This document shows, one piece after another, positions 27,056 through 38,540 of a stretch of 64,000 nucleotides of DNA. This DNA is from Gemmatimonadota bacterium (GTDB lineage Bacteria > Gemmatimonadota > Gemmatimonadetes > Longimicrobiales > Gaopeijiaceae). Made by a program: the position numbers and the translations under genes. Location: contig JAJDNC010000098.1 of assembly GCA_022340865.1 (NCBI GenBank), forward strand, positions 34,050-98,049, read 5' to 3'. The first letter of the stretch is position 1; every line of letters starts with the position of its first letter. Under the pieces are notes generated by a model, which ran no database searches, was not told where the DNA came from, and was given only the letters and a program-made list of their open reading frames with translations.

Positions 27056-27148
27056 CTTTTCGTCGTTTCGAGAAGGGCCTGACGGCGCCGCTCACTCGAC
27101 CCGAACCCGCGCGTGAGAATCCGAGGAAGAACCTGGAAGTCGGACGAC

Positions 27149-27934
27149 ATGCCCCTCCTGGATCACCTGGAGGAGTTTCGCTGGCGCATCATCTGGACCC
27201 TCGTGGCGCTGGCCCTCGGCTCGGTGCTCGGCTTCGTCCTCATCACCCGGTTCGACCTGTTGAAGCTCCTCATCGAGCCGGTCCGCGCGTTCCTGAACGG
27301 CGGCAAGCTCAAGTACTTGAGCCCCGCCGATCCGTTCATGGTCACGCTGCGGCTGTCGGTGGTGGCCGGTGTGGTGATCGCACTGCCCGTGGCCCTCTAC
27401 CAGCTCTGGGGCTTCCTGTCGCCGATCCTGGAGCCCAGCGAGAAACGGGCGGTCCTCCCCGCCCTCATGGGGGCCATCGTCCTCTTTCTGGGCGGCGCGT
27501 CCCTGGCCTACTTCGGTGTGCTGCCCCTGACGCTGAAGTTCTTCAGCAAGTTCGAGCCGGGAAGCCTCCAGCAGAACCTCACCGTCGACAAGTTCCTGGG
27601 CTACCTCATGAAGCTGATGCTCGGGTTCGGCGTCGCTTTCGAGACCCCGGTCATCATGCTGGCGCTGGGAGCCATGGGCATCGTGACGTCCGAGCTGCTG
27701 GCGCGCTACAGACGCCATGCCATCGTGGTGATCTTCGTCATGGGCGCGGCCCTCACGCCTCCGGACGTCTTCTCGCAGCTGCTCATGGCCGTGCCGCTCC
27801 TCTTCCTTTTCGAGCTGAGCATCTGGCTGGTGAGGTGGACGGAGCGCCGGCGGGCCGCGGCGGAGGCGGAGGCGTCCTCCCCCGACGCGGCGGAAGCACC
27901 TGCGGAAGCGCCGGCGGAAGAGACGGGGGCGTGA
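27149..27934 (+). CDS. tatC: Sec-independent protein translocase subunit TatC
   Basis: A 261-residue six-helix inner-membrane protein that recognises twin-arginine signals and builds the Tat translocon. MPLLDHLEEFRWRII at the N-terminus matches the conserved TatC start (HLEELR), and FxxPVIMLALGAMGIV and LTPPD are in place. The reading frame extends 12 codons upstream to a GTG, but the ATG at 27149 has GGAAG 9 nt before it and gives the family-standard N-terminus. The last 35 residues are an unusual Ala/Glu-rich tail. tatA/tatB are not in the window. A Tat substrate candidate is the GH36-like enzyme at 5330-7039. Confidence 0.93.
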   Translation: MPLLDHLEEFRWRIIWTLVALALGSVLGFVLITRFDLLKLLIEPVRAFLNGGKLKYLSPADPFMVTLRLSVVAGVVIALPVALYQLWGFLSPILEPSEKRAVLPALMGAIVLFLGGASLAYFGVLPLTLKFFSKFEPGSLQQNLTVDKFLGYLMKLMLGFGVAFETPVIMLALGAMGIVTSELLARYRRHAIVVIFVMGAALTPPDVFSQLLMAVPLLFLFELSIWLVRWTERRRAAAEAEASSPDAAEAPAEAPAEETGA

Positions 27935-27936
27935 GC

Positions 27937-27956
27937 GCGGGCGGGGCTCCGCCCGC
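27937..27956. terminator. Hairpin between convergent tatC and TipAS genes
   Basis: GCGGGCGG (27937-27944) pairs with CCGCCCGC (27949-27956) around a GGCT loop. It lies in the 27-bp gap between the stops of two convergent genes, so it can act on both transcripts. No T run follows. Confidence 0.5.
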
Positions 27957-27961
27957 CCGCC

Positions 27962-28378
27962 TCAAGTGTCTCGCGTCTCCCGGGCGGCGTTGGCCCTGAT
28001 GGCCTGCGCCACGTAGTCGGCCAGACCCTCCACCCGCTCGTCGTAGTGCGCCCGGAAACGGGGGTCGGCGGTGTACATCTCCGCGAGCCCCGCGTGCATC
28101 CCGTGACTGCACGGATAGAACCAGCGATGGATGTGGAGGCGGGCCTCCTCCGCCACCGCTGTGGCCTCCTCGCCGTCGGCGGGGATCCCGGCCCGCATGA
28201 GCGCCGCCATGCGCGCCTCGATGTCTTCGCTCTCACCCTTGATCCGGGCCCAGTCGTCCTTCGAGTAGCCCTTTGCGCGCCGTGCCGACTCCTTGTAGGC
28301 GTCGGTGTGGCCCCAGCGCCGGCCCGCCTCCTCCTCGTACAGGCCGGGGTCGAACGCGCTCTTCTCGTCGTCCGCCAT
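27962..28378 (-). CDS. Stand-alone TipAS-domain protein
   Basis: A 138-residue protein matching the C-terminal drug-recognition domain of TipA-type MerR regulators. The best-conserved part is FYPCSHGMHAGLAEMYTADPRF at about residues 87-108, then HYDERVEGLADYV and AIRANA. In TipAS proteins this all-helical, globin-like domain folds around thiopeptides and similar antibiotics. Here the MerR DNA-binding half is missing and no in-frame remnant of it lies upstream, so this could be a drug-sequestering (immunity) protein or act with a separate partner. The ATG at 28378 is preferred over the one 6 nt earlier because GGGAGA lies 8 nt upstream of it. Confidence 0.8.
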   Translation of the reverse strand: MADDEKSAFDPGLYEEEAGRRWGHTDAYKESARRAKGYSKDDWARIKGESEDIEARMAALMRAGIPADGEEATAVAEEARLHIHRWFYPCSHGMHAGLAEMYTADPRFRAHYDERVEGLADYVAQAIRANAARETRDT

Positions 28379-28701
28379 CTCCATCGTCTCCCGTCCGTGG
28401 AATCCTCGTCTCGAATGCAGGAAGGATAGGACCTGACGCGACGTGAGGATCAAGGGGTGGTGGCGAGAGGCCCATCCCTGCGAAGACGAACGCCCGCGCC
28501 CGGGCACGACGACGTCGGACTGCCTGGATGCGGCACGAACGAGGGGAGGGCGGCTGCGCCGCCCTCCCCGTAATGAGCCTGGCTGTCGTTTTCCGCAGCC
28601 GGCCGATGCCGCGCCGGCCGCGCCTCTTCCACGTCTTCCGGTGGAGGCTGTCCGGCTCCTTCGCGCCGTCCGTCAGGGCGGCCCGCTCCTTCCTATTGGC
28701 C
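28379..28701. other. 323-bp region between the TipAS start and the tricorn-protease stop
   Basis: No gene is supported. The region holds the perfect hairpin at 28543-28569 and the upstream region of the TipAS gene. No convincing -10/-35 pair or structured RNA was recognised. Confidence 0.4.
28543..28569 (-). terminator. Perfect 12-bp hairpin downstream of the tricorn-type protease gene
   Basis: GGGGAGGGCGGC (28543-28554) and GCCGCCCTCCCC (28558-28569) are exact complements separated by TGC. It lies about 130 bp past the stop of the minus-strand protease gene and before the TipAS gene, as expected for a transcript-ending structure, though without a T run. Confidence 0.55.
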
Positions 28702-32058
<3,357 letters not shown>

Positions 32059-32102
32059 GATCCTCTCCTTCAGGGAGCACATCGTGTTCGCGAATCGCGA
32101 CG

Positions 32103-32126
32103 CGTGCGGTGCGCCGCAGCCGCACG
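32103..32126. other. Hairpin in the leader of the tricorn-type protease gene
   Basis: CGTGCGG (32103-32109) and CCGCACG (32120-32126) pair, and inner TGCG/CGCA extend the stem with a bulged G. It could end the transcript of the lipoprotein gene upstream or lie in the protease leader, 45 nt before its start. Which one cannot be decided from sequence alone. Confidence 0.35.
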
Positions 32127-32276
32127 GCCCGACCGGGAGGGTGGCCTTAGCCTAGCAGACCGGGGCGAGCCGGTCTACGACCCCTGTCGATGTGGATCGG
32201 ACCCACCGCCCCCCGGGGTTCGCCGGGGAAGCGGTCGCCAGGCCCGTCGAGGGGAGACGGAGCGCGCCCCGAGCCG

Positions 32277-32801
32277 TCAGCCGCCGTCCTTGGCGTTCCG
32301 TACCGCGTCGAACGCCTGTGGTCGCAGGTCCAGGAGCCAATACACGTACACGTCTCGAGTGAGGATCCCCTTGCCGTAGGCGAGACAGAGCCGGTAGTCC
32401 AGCACGTCGAGGGCCCGCGTGTTGGGGGCGGTTTGCACCACGGCCTCCAGCAGGTCACCGGTCTTGGACGCGGCTCCCTTCTGCGGGCTTCCCGTCGGGG
32501 GCCCTCCACCCGGAGGCGCTCCGCCGGGCGGGCCTCCCTGCGCCGTACCTTGCGACAGGTCGGTTCCCTGGCCCGAGGACGAGACGAGGCTCTGGACGAT
32601 GGTCGGAACGGCCGCGGCGACCCCCACACCCGCCGGGGAGTCGAGCCACGCCTCGGGAGGGCGTGTGCAGACCGCCGACACCCCGTCCGGCCGCTTGAGG
32701 GCCAGCGTGGATGGCCCGCTCGAGTCTCCCGCCGAGGCGCAGCCGGCCGACACCAGGCACAGCAGCACGAGTGACCTGTAATGGGAAGAGCGCATTCGCA
32801 T
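32277..32801 (-). CDS. Hypothetical lipoprotein with Gly/Pro-rich linker
   Basis: A 174-residue predicted lipoprotein that I do not recognise. The lipobox LVSAGC places the lipidated cysteine at residue 21. The middle (about 85-120) is a Gly/Pro/Gln-rich low-complexity linker, and the C-terminal 50 residues look folded (ALDVLDYRLCLAYGKGIL, then VYVYWLLDLRP). Longer in-frame extension upstream is out of character and lacks a signal, so the ATG at 32801 is used; a second ATG two codons later is also possible. It is divergent from the decarboxylase gene, with a 151-bp gap holding both promoters. Confidence 0.6.
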   Translation of the reverse strand: MRMRSSHYRSLVLLCLVSAGCASAGDSSGPSTLALKRPDGVSAVCTRPPEAWLDSPAGVGVAAAVPTIVQSLVSSSGQGTDLSQGTAQGGPPGGAPPGGGPPTGSPQKGAASKTGDLLEAVVQTAPNTRALDVLDYRLCLAYGKGILTRDVYVYWLLDLRPQAFDAVRNAKDGG

Positions 32802-32952
32802 GCTCGCATCGGGTGGCACGTCCGGGCCCGCATGGCGGATGCACAAATGTACACGCCGAGGCGGTGGAGGCTCCCACCGACGTGGTTCCCCGTGGCCCCC
32901 TCCGGCGGAAGGCACGCGTGGCGGCACGCCTCAGGGTTCCCTAAACTCCGCG

Positions 32953-34320
32953 ATGCCCATGAACCGACTGCTGGAATCGGCGGCGGAGCGAGCCCTCCGC
33001 TACCTCGAGGGTGTCGATGCCCGTCCGGTCGCTCCGGATGCGGACGCCACGGAACGGCTCGGGGAGCTGGACGAGCCCCTTCCGCAGGCGCCGACGGACC
33101 CCGAGGAAGTGCTGGAGCTTCTGGACACACGCTGCTCCCCGGCCACCATGGCCATGGCCGGGCCCCGCTTCTTCGGCTTCGTCATCGGCGGCTCACTTCC
33201 GGTGACCCTGGGGGCCAACTGGCTCGCCGCCGCATGGGACCAGAACACCGCTCTCCATCGGGTGACGCCCGCCACCGCACAGCTGGAGGCGGTGGCGCTG
33301 TCGTGGCTCCTGGAGCTCTTCGGTCTGCCTTCAGAGTCGGGCGGCGCCTTCGTCACCGGGGCAACGGTGGCGAACCTGAGCGCCCTGGCCGCGGGCCGCC
33401 ATGCCGTGTACACCCGCATCGGCTGGGACATCGAAGGCGACGGGATGGTCGGCGCGCCGCCCGTGACCGTGATCGTCGGAGCCGAGGCCCACCCCTCGGT
33501 CTTCAAGGCCCTGGGGCTCCTGGGGCTGGGACGCAACCGCGTCGTCAGGGTCCCCGTGGACGGGCAGGGACGCATGCGGGCCGACCTGCTCCCCGAGGTC
33601 TCCGGGCCCACCATCGTATGCGTCCAGGCGGGCAACGTGAACACCGGTGCCTTCGATCCCTTCGAGGATGTCTGCGCCCGTGCCCACGAGGCGGGAGCCT
33701 GGGTCCACGTGGACGGCGCCTTCGGCCTGTGGGCGGCCGCCGCACCCGAGCGCGCCGGGCTCGTGCGGGGCATGGAAGCCGCCGATTCGTGGGCTACGGA
33801 CGCGCACAAGTGGCTGAACGTCCCCTACGACAGCGGCCTCGCGTTCGTGCGCGACCGCGACGCGCTACGCAGCGCCATGGCCCTCACCGCGGAGTATCTG
33901 CCTACGGAGACCGACCAGCGCAACCCGGCGGACTACACGCCGGAGCTCTCCCGGCGCGCCCGCGGCGTGGAGGTGTGGGCTGCCCTCAAGGCGCTGGGCA
34001 GGGATGGCGTCGCCGACCTCGTGGGGCGGACCTGCCGCCACGCTCGCGCCTTCGCGGAAGGGCTGGCGGACGCGGGATACGAGATCCTCAACGACGTGGT
34101 TCTGAACCAGGTGCTGGTGTCGTTCGGCGATGCAACGGTGACGGAGAAGGTCATTGCGGATATTCAGCGCGACGGCACATGCTGGTGCGGAGGGACGGTC
34201 TGGCAGGGCAGGACGGCCATGCGCATAAGCGTGTCCTCGTGGGCCACCACGGAGGAGGACGTCCAGGTGAGCCTCGAGGCCATACTGCGCTGTGCGGCGC
34301 GACACCGGACGCCCCGGTGA
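32953..34320 (+). CDS. PLP-dependent group II decarboxylase-family enzyme
   Basis: A 455-residue cytoplasmic enzyme of the pyridoxal-dependent decarboxylase family (glutamate, aromatic amino acid or diaminobutyrate decarboxylases and relatives). The PLP Schiff-base lysine is Lys286 in TDAHKWLNVPYD. Asp254 in HVDGAFGLW would pair with the pyridine nitrogen, and His180 in EAHPSV stacks on the cofactor. The substrate is not predictable, and some relatives act as aldolases or desulfinases rather than decarboxylases. The frame is open upstream, but that stretch has non-protein-like composition, so ATG 32953 (or 32959) is used. It is followed 19 bp later by the MutS-like gene. Confidence 0.85.
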   Translation: MPMNRLLESAAERALRYLEGVDARPVAPDADATERLGELDEPLPQAPTDPEEVLELLDTRCSPATMAMAGPRFFGFVIGGSLPVTLGANWLAAAWDQNTALHRVTPATAQLEAVALSWLLELFGLPSESGGAFVTGATVANLSALAAGRHAVYTRIGWDIEGDGMVGAPPVTVIVGAEAHPSVFKALGLLGLGRNRVVRVPVDGQGRMRADLLPEVSGPTIVCVQAGNVNTGAFDPFEDVCARAHEAGAWVHVDGAFGLWAAAAPERAGLVRGMEAADSWATDAHKWLNVPYDSGLAFVRDRDALRSAMALTAEYLPTETDQRNPADYTPELSRRARGVEVWAALKALGRDGVADLVGRTCRHARAFAEGLADAGYEILNDVVLNQVLVSFGDATVTEKVIADIQRDGTCWCGGTVWQGRTAMRISVSSWATTEEDVQVSLEAILRCAARHRTPR

Positions 34321-34339
34321 GAGAGGAGGGGCCGGAGCC

Positions 34340-36241
34340 GTGAGCGGACCACGGGAGACCTACGTCGAGCGGGAACGGCGCCATGCGGAGGCGCGGGACC
34401 GCGCCCATGGGGCGTCTCTCAGGATGTCCACGCTGCGCATGGCGACGTTCCTGGGGCTGGTGGCAGCTCTCGTGCTGTGGGACGTGCTCGCGGCGCCGAC
34501 GGAACGGATCGCTGCCGCCGTGGCCGTGGTGCTGGCGGTGCTCTTCGTGGTGATGGTGGGGCGCCACCGCAGGATCCGGGAGCTCGAGCGCCGGCAGGAA
34601 GTGCTCCGCGGGTTGGCCGTGGAGGGGCTGCTCCGCCTGGATCGCCGGTGGGACGAGCTGGAGGCATCGCTCCCCCACGCGGAGGCCAACCACGGGGAAG
34701 CGCCTGCCGAGCATGCGTACGCCAACGACCTCGACGTCTTCGGAAGGGCGTCGCTGATACGTCTGTCCGGACCCGTGACCTCCGCTTCCGGGCGCCGGAC
34801 TATCAGACGCTGGCTGCTGGAGGCCGCTTCACCCGACGAGGTGGTGGCCCGGCAGGAGGCGGTGCGGGAGCTGACTCCGGCGGTGGAGTTCCGCGAGGAG
34901 CTGGCGGCACGCGGGCGCCTGGCTCCGGCCTCCGAAGAGGACGCGCTGAACGCCTTCCTGGAATGGGTCGAGTCCGACCCGTGGCTCCTGACGCAACGCT
35001 GGACGCTTCTGGCGGCCCGGACTCTACCGGTCCTGACGATAGTCCTCGCGGTATTCGAGCTGCCCCACGGCGGCGTCCTCTCCTGGTGGGTAGCGTCGCT
35101 GGCGCTCCAGCTCTGGGTCCTCGCCCGCGTACGCCGTCGTGTGGTGGAGGGGTTTCCCCTCGTGGAGGAAGGTGCGCCGTGTCTGCAGGCGGCGGGCCCG
35201 CAGCTCCGCCTCGTGGAGGGGGCCGACTGGAGCTCGGCGCGCCTGCGGGAGCTGGGTGAAAGGCTTGTCACCGACGGTGAGCCTGCCCACGCGGCCCTCG
35301 CCCGCCTGGTGCGACGGGTGGACATGGTACAGAGCCGCCGGAGCATGATCTACGAGGGGCTGGCCCCGGTGCTCCTCCTGGACGTGCATCTGGGCTTCGC
35401 CCTCGACCGGTGGCGCGCGCGGTGGGGACCCGACGTGCGCCGCTGGCTCGACGCCCTCGGCCACATGGAGGCCCTCTCTTCCCTGGCGACGCTGGGTCAC
35501 GACCATCCCGACTGGTGCATGCCGGAGTGGAAGGTGGGAGAGAGCGTGCTCCGGGGGGTGGCGTTGGGGCATCCGCTGCTTCTGCCGGCCGCGTGCGTCC
35601 GGAACGACCTCGACGTGGGACCGCCGGGCACCTTTCTCTTCATCACGGGCTCCAACATGTCCGGGAAGAGCACGCTCCTCCGGGCGGTGGGTGCCAACAC
35701 CGTCCTGGCAGGGGCCGGGGCGCCCGTATGCGCCACATCGTTGACGCTGCCGCCGGTGCGGCTGTGGACGAGCATGCGCGTGGACGACTCGCTGGCCGAC
35801 GGGGTGTCCCGCTTCATGGCCGAGCTCCTCCGGGTACGGGCCGTGGTGGAGGCGGCGCGCGACTCCGCCGGGGGGGAGACGCCCGTCCTCTATCTCCTGG
35901 ACGAGATGCTCCAGGGAACGAACACCGCGGAGCGCCGGGTGGCCGCGCGGGCCGTGCTTCGCCATCTGCTGGAGGAGGGAGCCATCGGTGGGATCACCTC
36001 ACACGATCTGACGCTGGCGGATGCACCGGACCTGGTGCCCTTGAGGAAGGCCTTCCATTTCCGCGAGCGGGTAGAGCGGGGCGAGGAGGGCGCGCGGCTG
36101 ACCTTCGACTACGTGCTCCGCCCCGGCGTGGCCACCACCCGCAACGCGCTGCGCCTTCTGGAGGCGGTGGGCCTGGGGCACGCCGACGCACCGGACGACG
36201 ACGACGCGGACGAGGGACCTGGGGGCGGCGAGGGTGCGTAG
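34340..36241 (+). CDS. Membrane-anchored MutS-family ATPase
   Basis: A 633-residue protein with the MutS ATPase domain at its C-terminus: Walker A GSNMSGKST, then LYLLDEMLQGTNTAER (Walker B/signature) and GGITSHDLTLAD. The central part resembles the MutS lever/core domain. The N-terminal mismatch-recognition and connector domains are missing. Instead there are two pairs of hydrophobic segments (about 36-78 and 230-268). This is a MutS relative outside classical mismatch repair, of unknown function; membrane anchoring is inferred from the segments. The GTG at 34340 is preferred because GAGGAGGGG lies upstream and earlier codons overlap the decarboxylase gene. A Gly/Asp-rich acidic tail closes the protein. 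Confidence 0.85.
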   Translation: MSGPRETYVERERRHAEARDRAHGASLRMSTLRMATFLGLVAALVLWDVLAAPTERIAAAVAVVLAVLFVVMVGRHRRIRELERRQEVLRGLAVEGLLRLDRRWDELEASLPHAEANHGEAPAEHAYANDLDVFGRASLIRLSGPVTSASGRRTIRRWLLEAASPDEVVARQEAVRELTPAVEFREELAARGRLAPASEEDALNAFLEWVESDPWLLTQRWTLLAARTLPVLTIVLAVFELPHGGVLSWWVASLALQLWVLARVRRRVVEGFPLVEEGAPCLQAAGPQLRLVEGADWSSARLRELGERLVTDGEPAHAALARLVRRVDMVQSRRSMIYEGLAPVLLLDVHLGFALDRWRARWGPDVRRWLDALGHMEALSSLATLGHDHPDWCMPEWKVGESVLRGVALGHPLLLPAACVRNDLDVGPPGTFLFITGSNMSGKSTLLRAVGANTVLAGAGAPVCATSLTLPPVRLWTSMRVDDSLADGVSRFMAELLRVRAVVEAARDSAGGETPVLYLLDEMLQGTNTAERRVAARAVLRHLLEEGAIGGITSHDLTLADAPDLVPLRKAFHFRERVERGEEGARLTFDYVLRPGVATTRNALRLLEAVGLGHADAPDDDDADEGPGGGEGA

Positions 36242-36310
36242 TACACGCCCGGAGTGCCCGATGGACGGACGTGCGGGACGAGCAGAACCCGAAGATGTGA
36301 GGGAGGGGAG

Positions 36311-37021
36311 ATGAACGGCGAGTGGATCACTCTGGAGGTGGACGACGGAACCAGGATGCGGGCGTGGGCGGAACGCCCGGGGGGTGGGGACACGGGAGCG
36401 GGCATCCTGTTGCTGCAGGATGCCCTGGGTGTCGGCGAGCACATCCGAGAGGTGACGGGGCGCTTCGCGGGGCAAGGGTATACCGCGCTGGCGCCGGAGC
36501 TCTTCCACCGGACGGCCCCCGGCTTCGAGGGCGGCCCGGACCGGATCCAGGAAGCCCTCGAGCACATCCGCGCCATGACGGTGGACGGGCAGTCGGCCGA
36601 TCTCCGGACGGCGCATGCCTGGCTCGCCTCGCAGCCCGCGGTGGACGCCGGGCGCATCGCCGCGGTAGGCTACTGCATGGGGGGACGGGCCGCGTTCCTG
36701 GCCAACGCGGTGACCCCCCTGGCCGCATCGATCTCGTACTACGGCGGCGGCATCGCCGAGGGGCTGCTGGACCGTGCCTCCCATCTCTCCGGACCGCAGC
36801 TCCTGTTCTGGGCGGGGCAGGACCAGCGCATCCTTCCCGAGCACGTGCGCGCCGTCGAGGATGCGCTCCGGGCTGCGGACAAACGCTACGCCAGCGTGGT
36901 GTTCTCCCAGGCGCAGCACTCGTTCTTCAACGAGCCCATGGGGCGGTACGACGCGGACGCGGCGGCCCAGTCGTGGGCCCTGGCGCTGGAGTTCCTGCGC
37001 AGCTACGTGCTGGAGAAGTGA
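36311..37021 (+). CDS. Dienelactone hydrolase family protein
   Basis: A 236-residue alpha/beta hydrolase of the dienelactone hydrolase family. The triad is Cys122 (GYCMGG nucleophile elbow), Asp171 (GQDQ) and His203 (QAQHSF), the Cys-Asp-His combination that distinguishes these enzymes from serine esterases. Family members open dienelactones in chlorocatechol degradation, but many, including isolated ones like this, have unknown ester or lactone substrates. GGGAGGGG directly precedes the ATG at 36311. It is 69 bp after the MutS-like gene and probably in the same transcript; no aromatic-degradation genes are nearby. Confidence 0.88.
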   Translation: MNGEWITLEVDDGTRMRAWAERPGGGDTGAGILLLQDALGVGEHIREVTGRFAGQGYTALAPELFHRTAPGFEGGPDRIQEALEHIRAMTVDGQSADLRTAHAWLASQPAVDAGRIAAVGYCMGGRAAFLANAVTPLAASISYYGGGIAEGLLDRASHLSGPQLLFWAGQDQRILPEHVRAVEDALRAADKRYASVVFSQAQHSFFNEPMGRYDADAAAQSWALALEFLRSYVLEK

Positions 37022-37043
37022 CGTCCGGGGAATGACGGCGCTC

Positions 37044-37087
37044 AGCGCGCGGTGGTTGCCGGCCGAGCGCGCGGTCGTTGCCGGCCG
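37044..37087. repeat. 22-bp tandem repeat, two copies
   Basis: Two adjacent 22-bp units (37044-37065 and 37066-37087) are identical except for one base (G to C at unit position 11). They lie in the 96-bp gap between two convergent genes. No protein frame is kept through them. Confidence 0.8.
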
Positions 37088-37117
37088 AGTACAAGGTACG
37101 ACGCGGGAGGGGCGCCT

Positions 37118-37327
37118 TCAGTATCGCTTGAACGACCCGGTGACCTCGGTTTTCACGGGCACGCCACCCACGCGTCCGGGAATGCCCTTGCGGGCACCGG
37201 CATCGCTCAGGTAGACAAGCAGGCAAGGCGCACCACCCGACTCACCCAACGCGGTCCCGCTCACGCCCTTGCGCCCGAGCACCTTGCGGTTGAGCTCGGC
37301 CAGGGCCGCCTTCAGGTCGGCGCTCAT
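37118..37327 (-). CDS. Free-standing copy of the peptidase N-terminal domain
   Basis: A 69-residue cytoplasmic-looking protein that aligns along its length with residues about 35-107 of the S1 peptidase encoded just upstream. Shared landmarks are an LxAAL helix, GVSGTALG versus GVVGTAVG, VYLSDAG versus VYLTAPG, and VGGVPVKTEVTG versus VAGVPVVPEVTG. There is no signal peptide and no catalytic residues. It follows the peptidase gene by 40 bp on the same strand and has AAGGGGG before its ATG. Possible roles are an inhibitor, chaperone or regulator of the peptidase acting in trans; this is inference from homology and position only. Confidence 0.7.
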   Translation of the reverse strand: MSADLKAALAELNRKVLGRKGVSGTALGESGGAPCLLVYLSDAGARKGIPGRVGGVPVKTEVTGSFKRY

Positions 37328-37367
37328 CGGACCCCCTTCCGGGGCGAGTGCGGTGGAGTGCGCAGGG

Positions 37368-38417
37368 TCACGGGCCTTCTCCGTCTATCCTGACGCCGAA
37401 GCGCTGGAGCACCAGGTCGATGGGGTTCGCGATAGTGTTGACGTTGCTCCCGGCGAAGAGGAGCCCCACCGGTCGCCGGTCGCCCAGCAGCGTACCCTTG
37501 GTCACCACCAGCGAACCCGAGTCACCGGGGTTGCTGAAGGTCCCGTCGGAGATCACGATCTGATCCACGAAGCGTGCGCTACCGGGGCCGTAGCCCACAT
37601 CGATGGTGGCGTGGACTCCGGTGACGCGTCCCATCGTGAGCCCCGTCGTGCGGCCGTACTTCTGGACGGTCATGCCCAGCTTCACCTCCTCGGTGCGTCG
37701 CCGGGGCGTGCCGTATCCGCCGTCGGGGGTGGCGTTGCCCAGCTCGTCCTTCGTGGTGAGGGCAAGCGCGGCGTCGATGCGGTTCTCCGGGCAGACGAAG
37801 GCCTGGCACATCCTGATTGGTTCAAAGTCCGCCAGCGTGCCCAGGGCATCCTCGGGGTCGCGTCCGCCGTCGGCCACGCCGGGCTGGAGGAAGGGGTCGC
37901 CTTCGTGCCCCTGGTTCACCGCGGCCAGCACGTGGTTGTTGCTCAAGGCGTAGACGTGGTCCCCGTCCGTGACACGGGCGCCGATGGTGCCGGCGGTTAT
38001 GGCTGGGTGGCCCGTGCTCACGCCGATGGGAACGGGGCGGGGGAAGCCCCGCTTCGGATCGACCGGCTCGTCCGAGGCACGCGCCCCCTCGGCGCCGTAG
38101 GCGACGATGGGTCCCGTGACCTCGGGCACCACGGGTACGCCCGCCACGGTCGCCGGAAGGGCCGCGACGCCGGGAGCGGTGAGGTAGACCTTCACCACCG
38201 GCTTTCCCGCGGCGTCCATCCCCACCGCCGTGCCCACCACGCCGGCGAGGTCGATCCAGCGGGCGGTGACCTGCTCCTGTGCCGTCAGGGCGGCGCGGAG
38301 GTCGGCCGCCTTCAGGCCGTACTCGCCGCCTCGAGGGACGGCGTGCAGCAACACGTCCCCCAGGAGCGCCAGGACGAGCCCGACGCGCGACCGGAAGATC
38401 CGCTTCATCCACCTCAT
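37368..38417 (-). CDS. Trypsin-like serine peptidase (S1 type) with N-terminal pro-like domain
   Basis: A 349-residue exported or membrane-anchored peptidase. A basic N-terminus and hydrophobic stretch (about 1-25) are followed by a small domain (35-107, GVVGTAVG to VTGPIVAY), then the chymotrypsin-fold domain. The triad is complete: His162 (SNNHVLA), Asp215 (NRIDAAL) and Ser300 (NPGDSGSL). The N-terminal domain is homologous to the free 69-residue protein encoded next. The ATG at 38417 is chosen because GGAAGG lies 6 nt upstream; two in-frame ATGs at 38432 and 38423 are alternatives. Confidence 0.82.
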   Translation of the reverse strand: MRWMKRIFRSRVGLVLALLGDVLLHAVPRGGEYGLKAADLRAALTAQEQVTARWIDLAGVVGTAVGMDAAGKPVVKVYLTAPGVAALPATVAGVPVVPEVTGPIVAYGAEGARASDEPVDPKRGFPRPVPIGVSTGHPAITAGTIGARVTDGDHVYALSNNHVLAAVNQGHEGDPFLQPGVADGGRDPEDALGTLADFEPIRMCQAFVCPENRIDAALALTTKDELGNATPDGGYGTPRRRTEEVKLGMTVQKYGRTTGLTMGRVTGVHATIDVGYGPGSARFVDQIVISDGTFSNPGDSGSLVVTKGTLLGDRRPVGLLFAGSNVNTIANPIDLVLQRFGVRIDGEGP

Positions 38418-38540
38418 CGTCATCCTTCCCATACGGAAGGGGAGGTCCCGAGGTTCCTGCCGACGCCTCTACTCTACGCACAGAGTCCGGAGCGGGTCCA
38501 CAGGTCCGGGTGCTCGTGCCGGAGCGGCGGCGGGAGCGAA

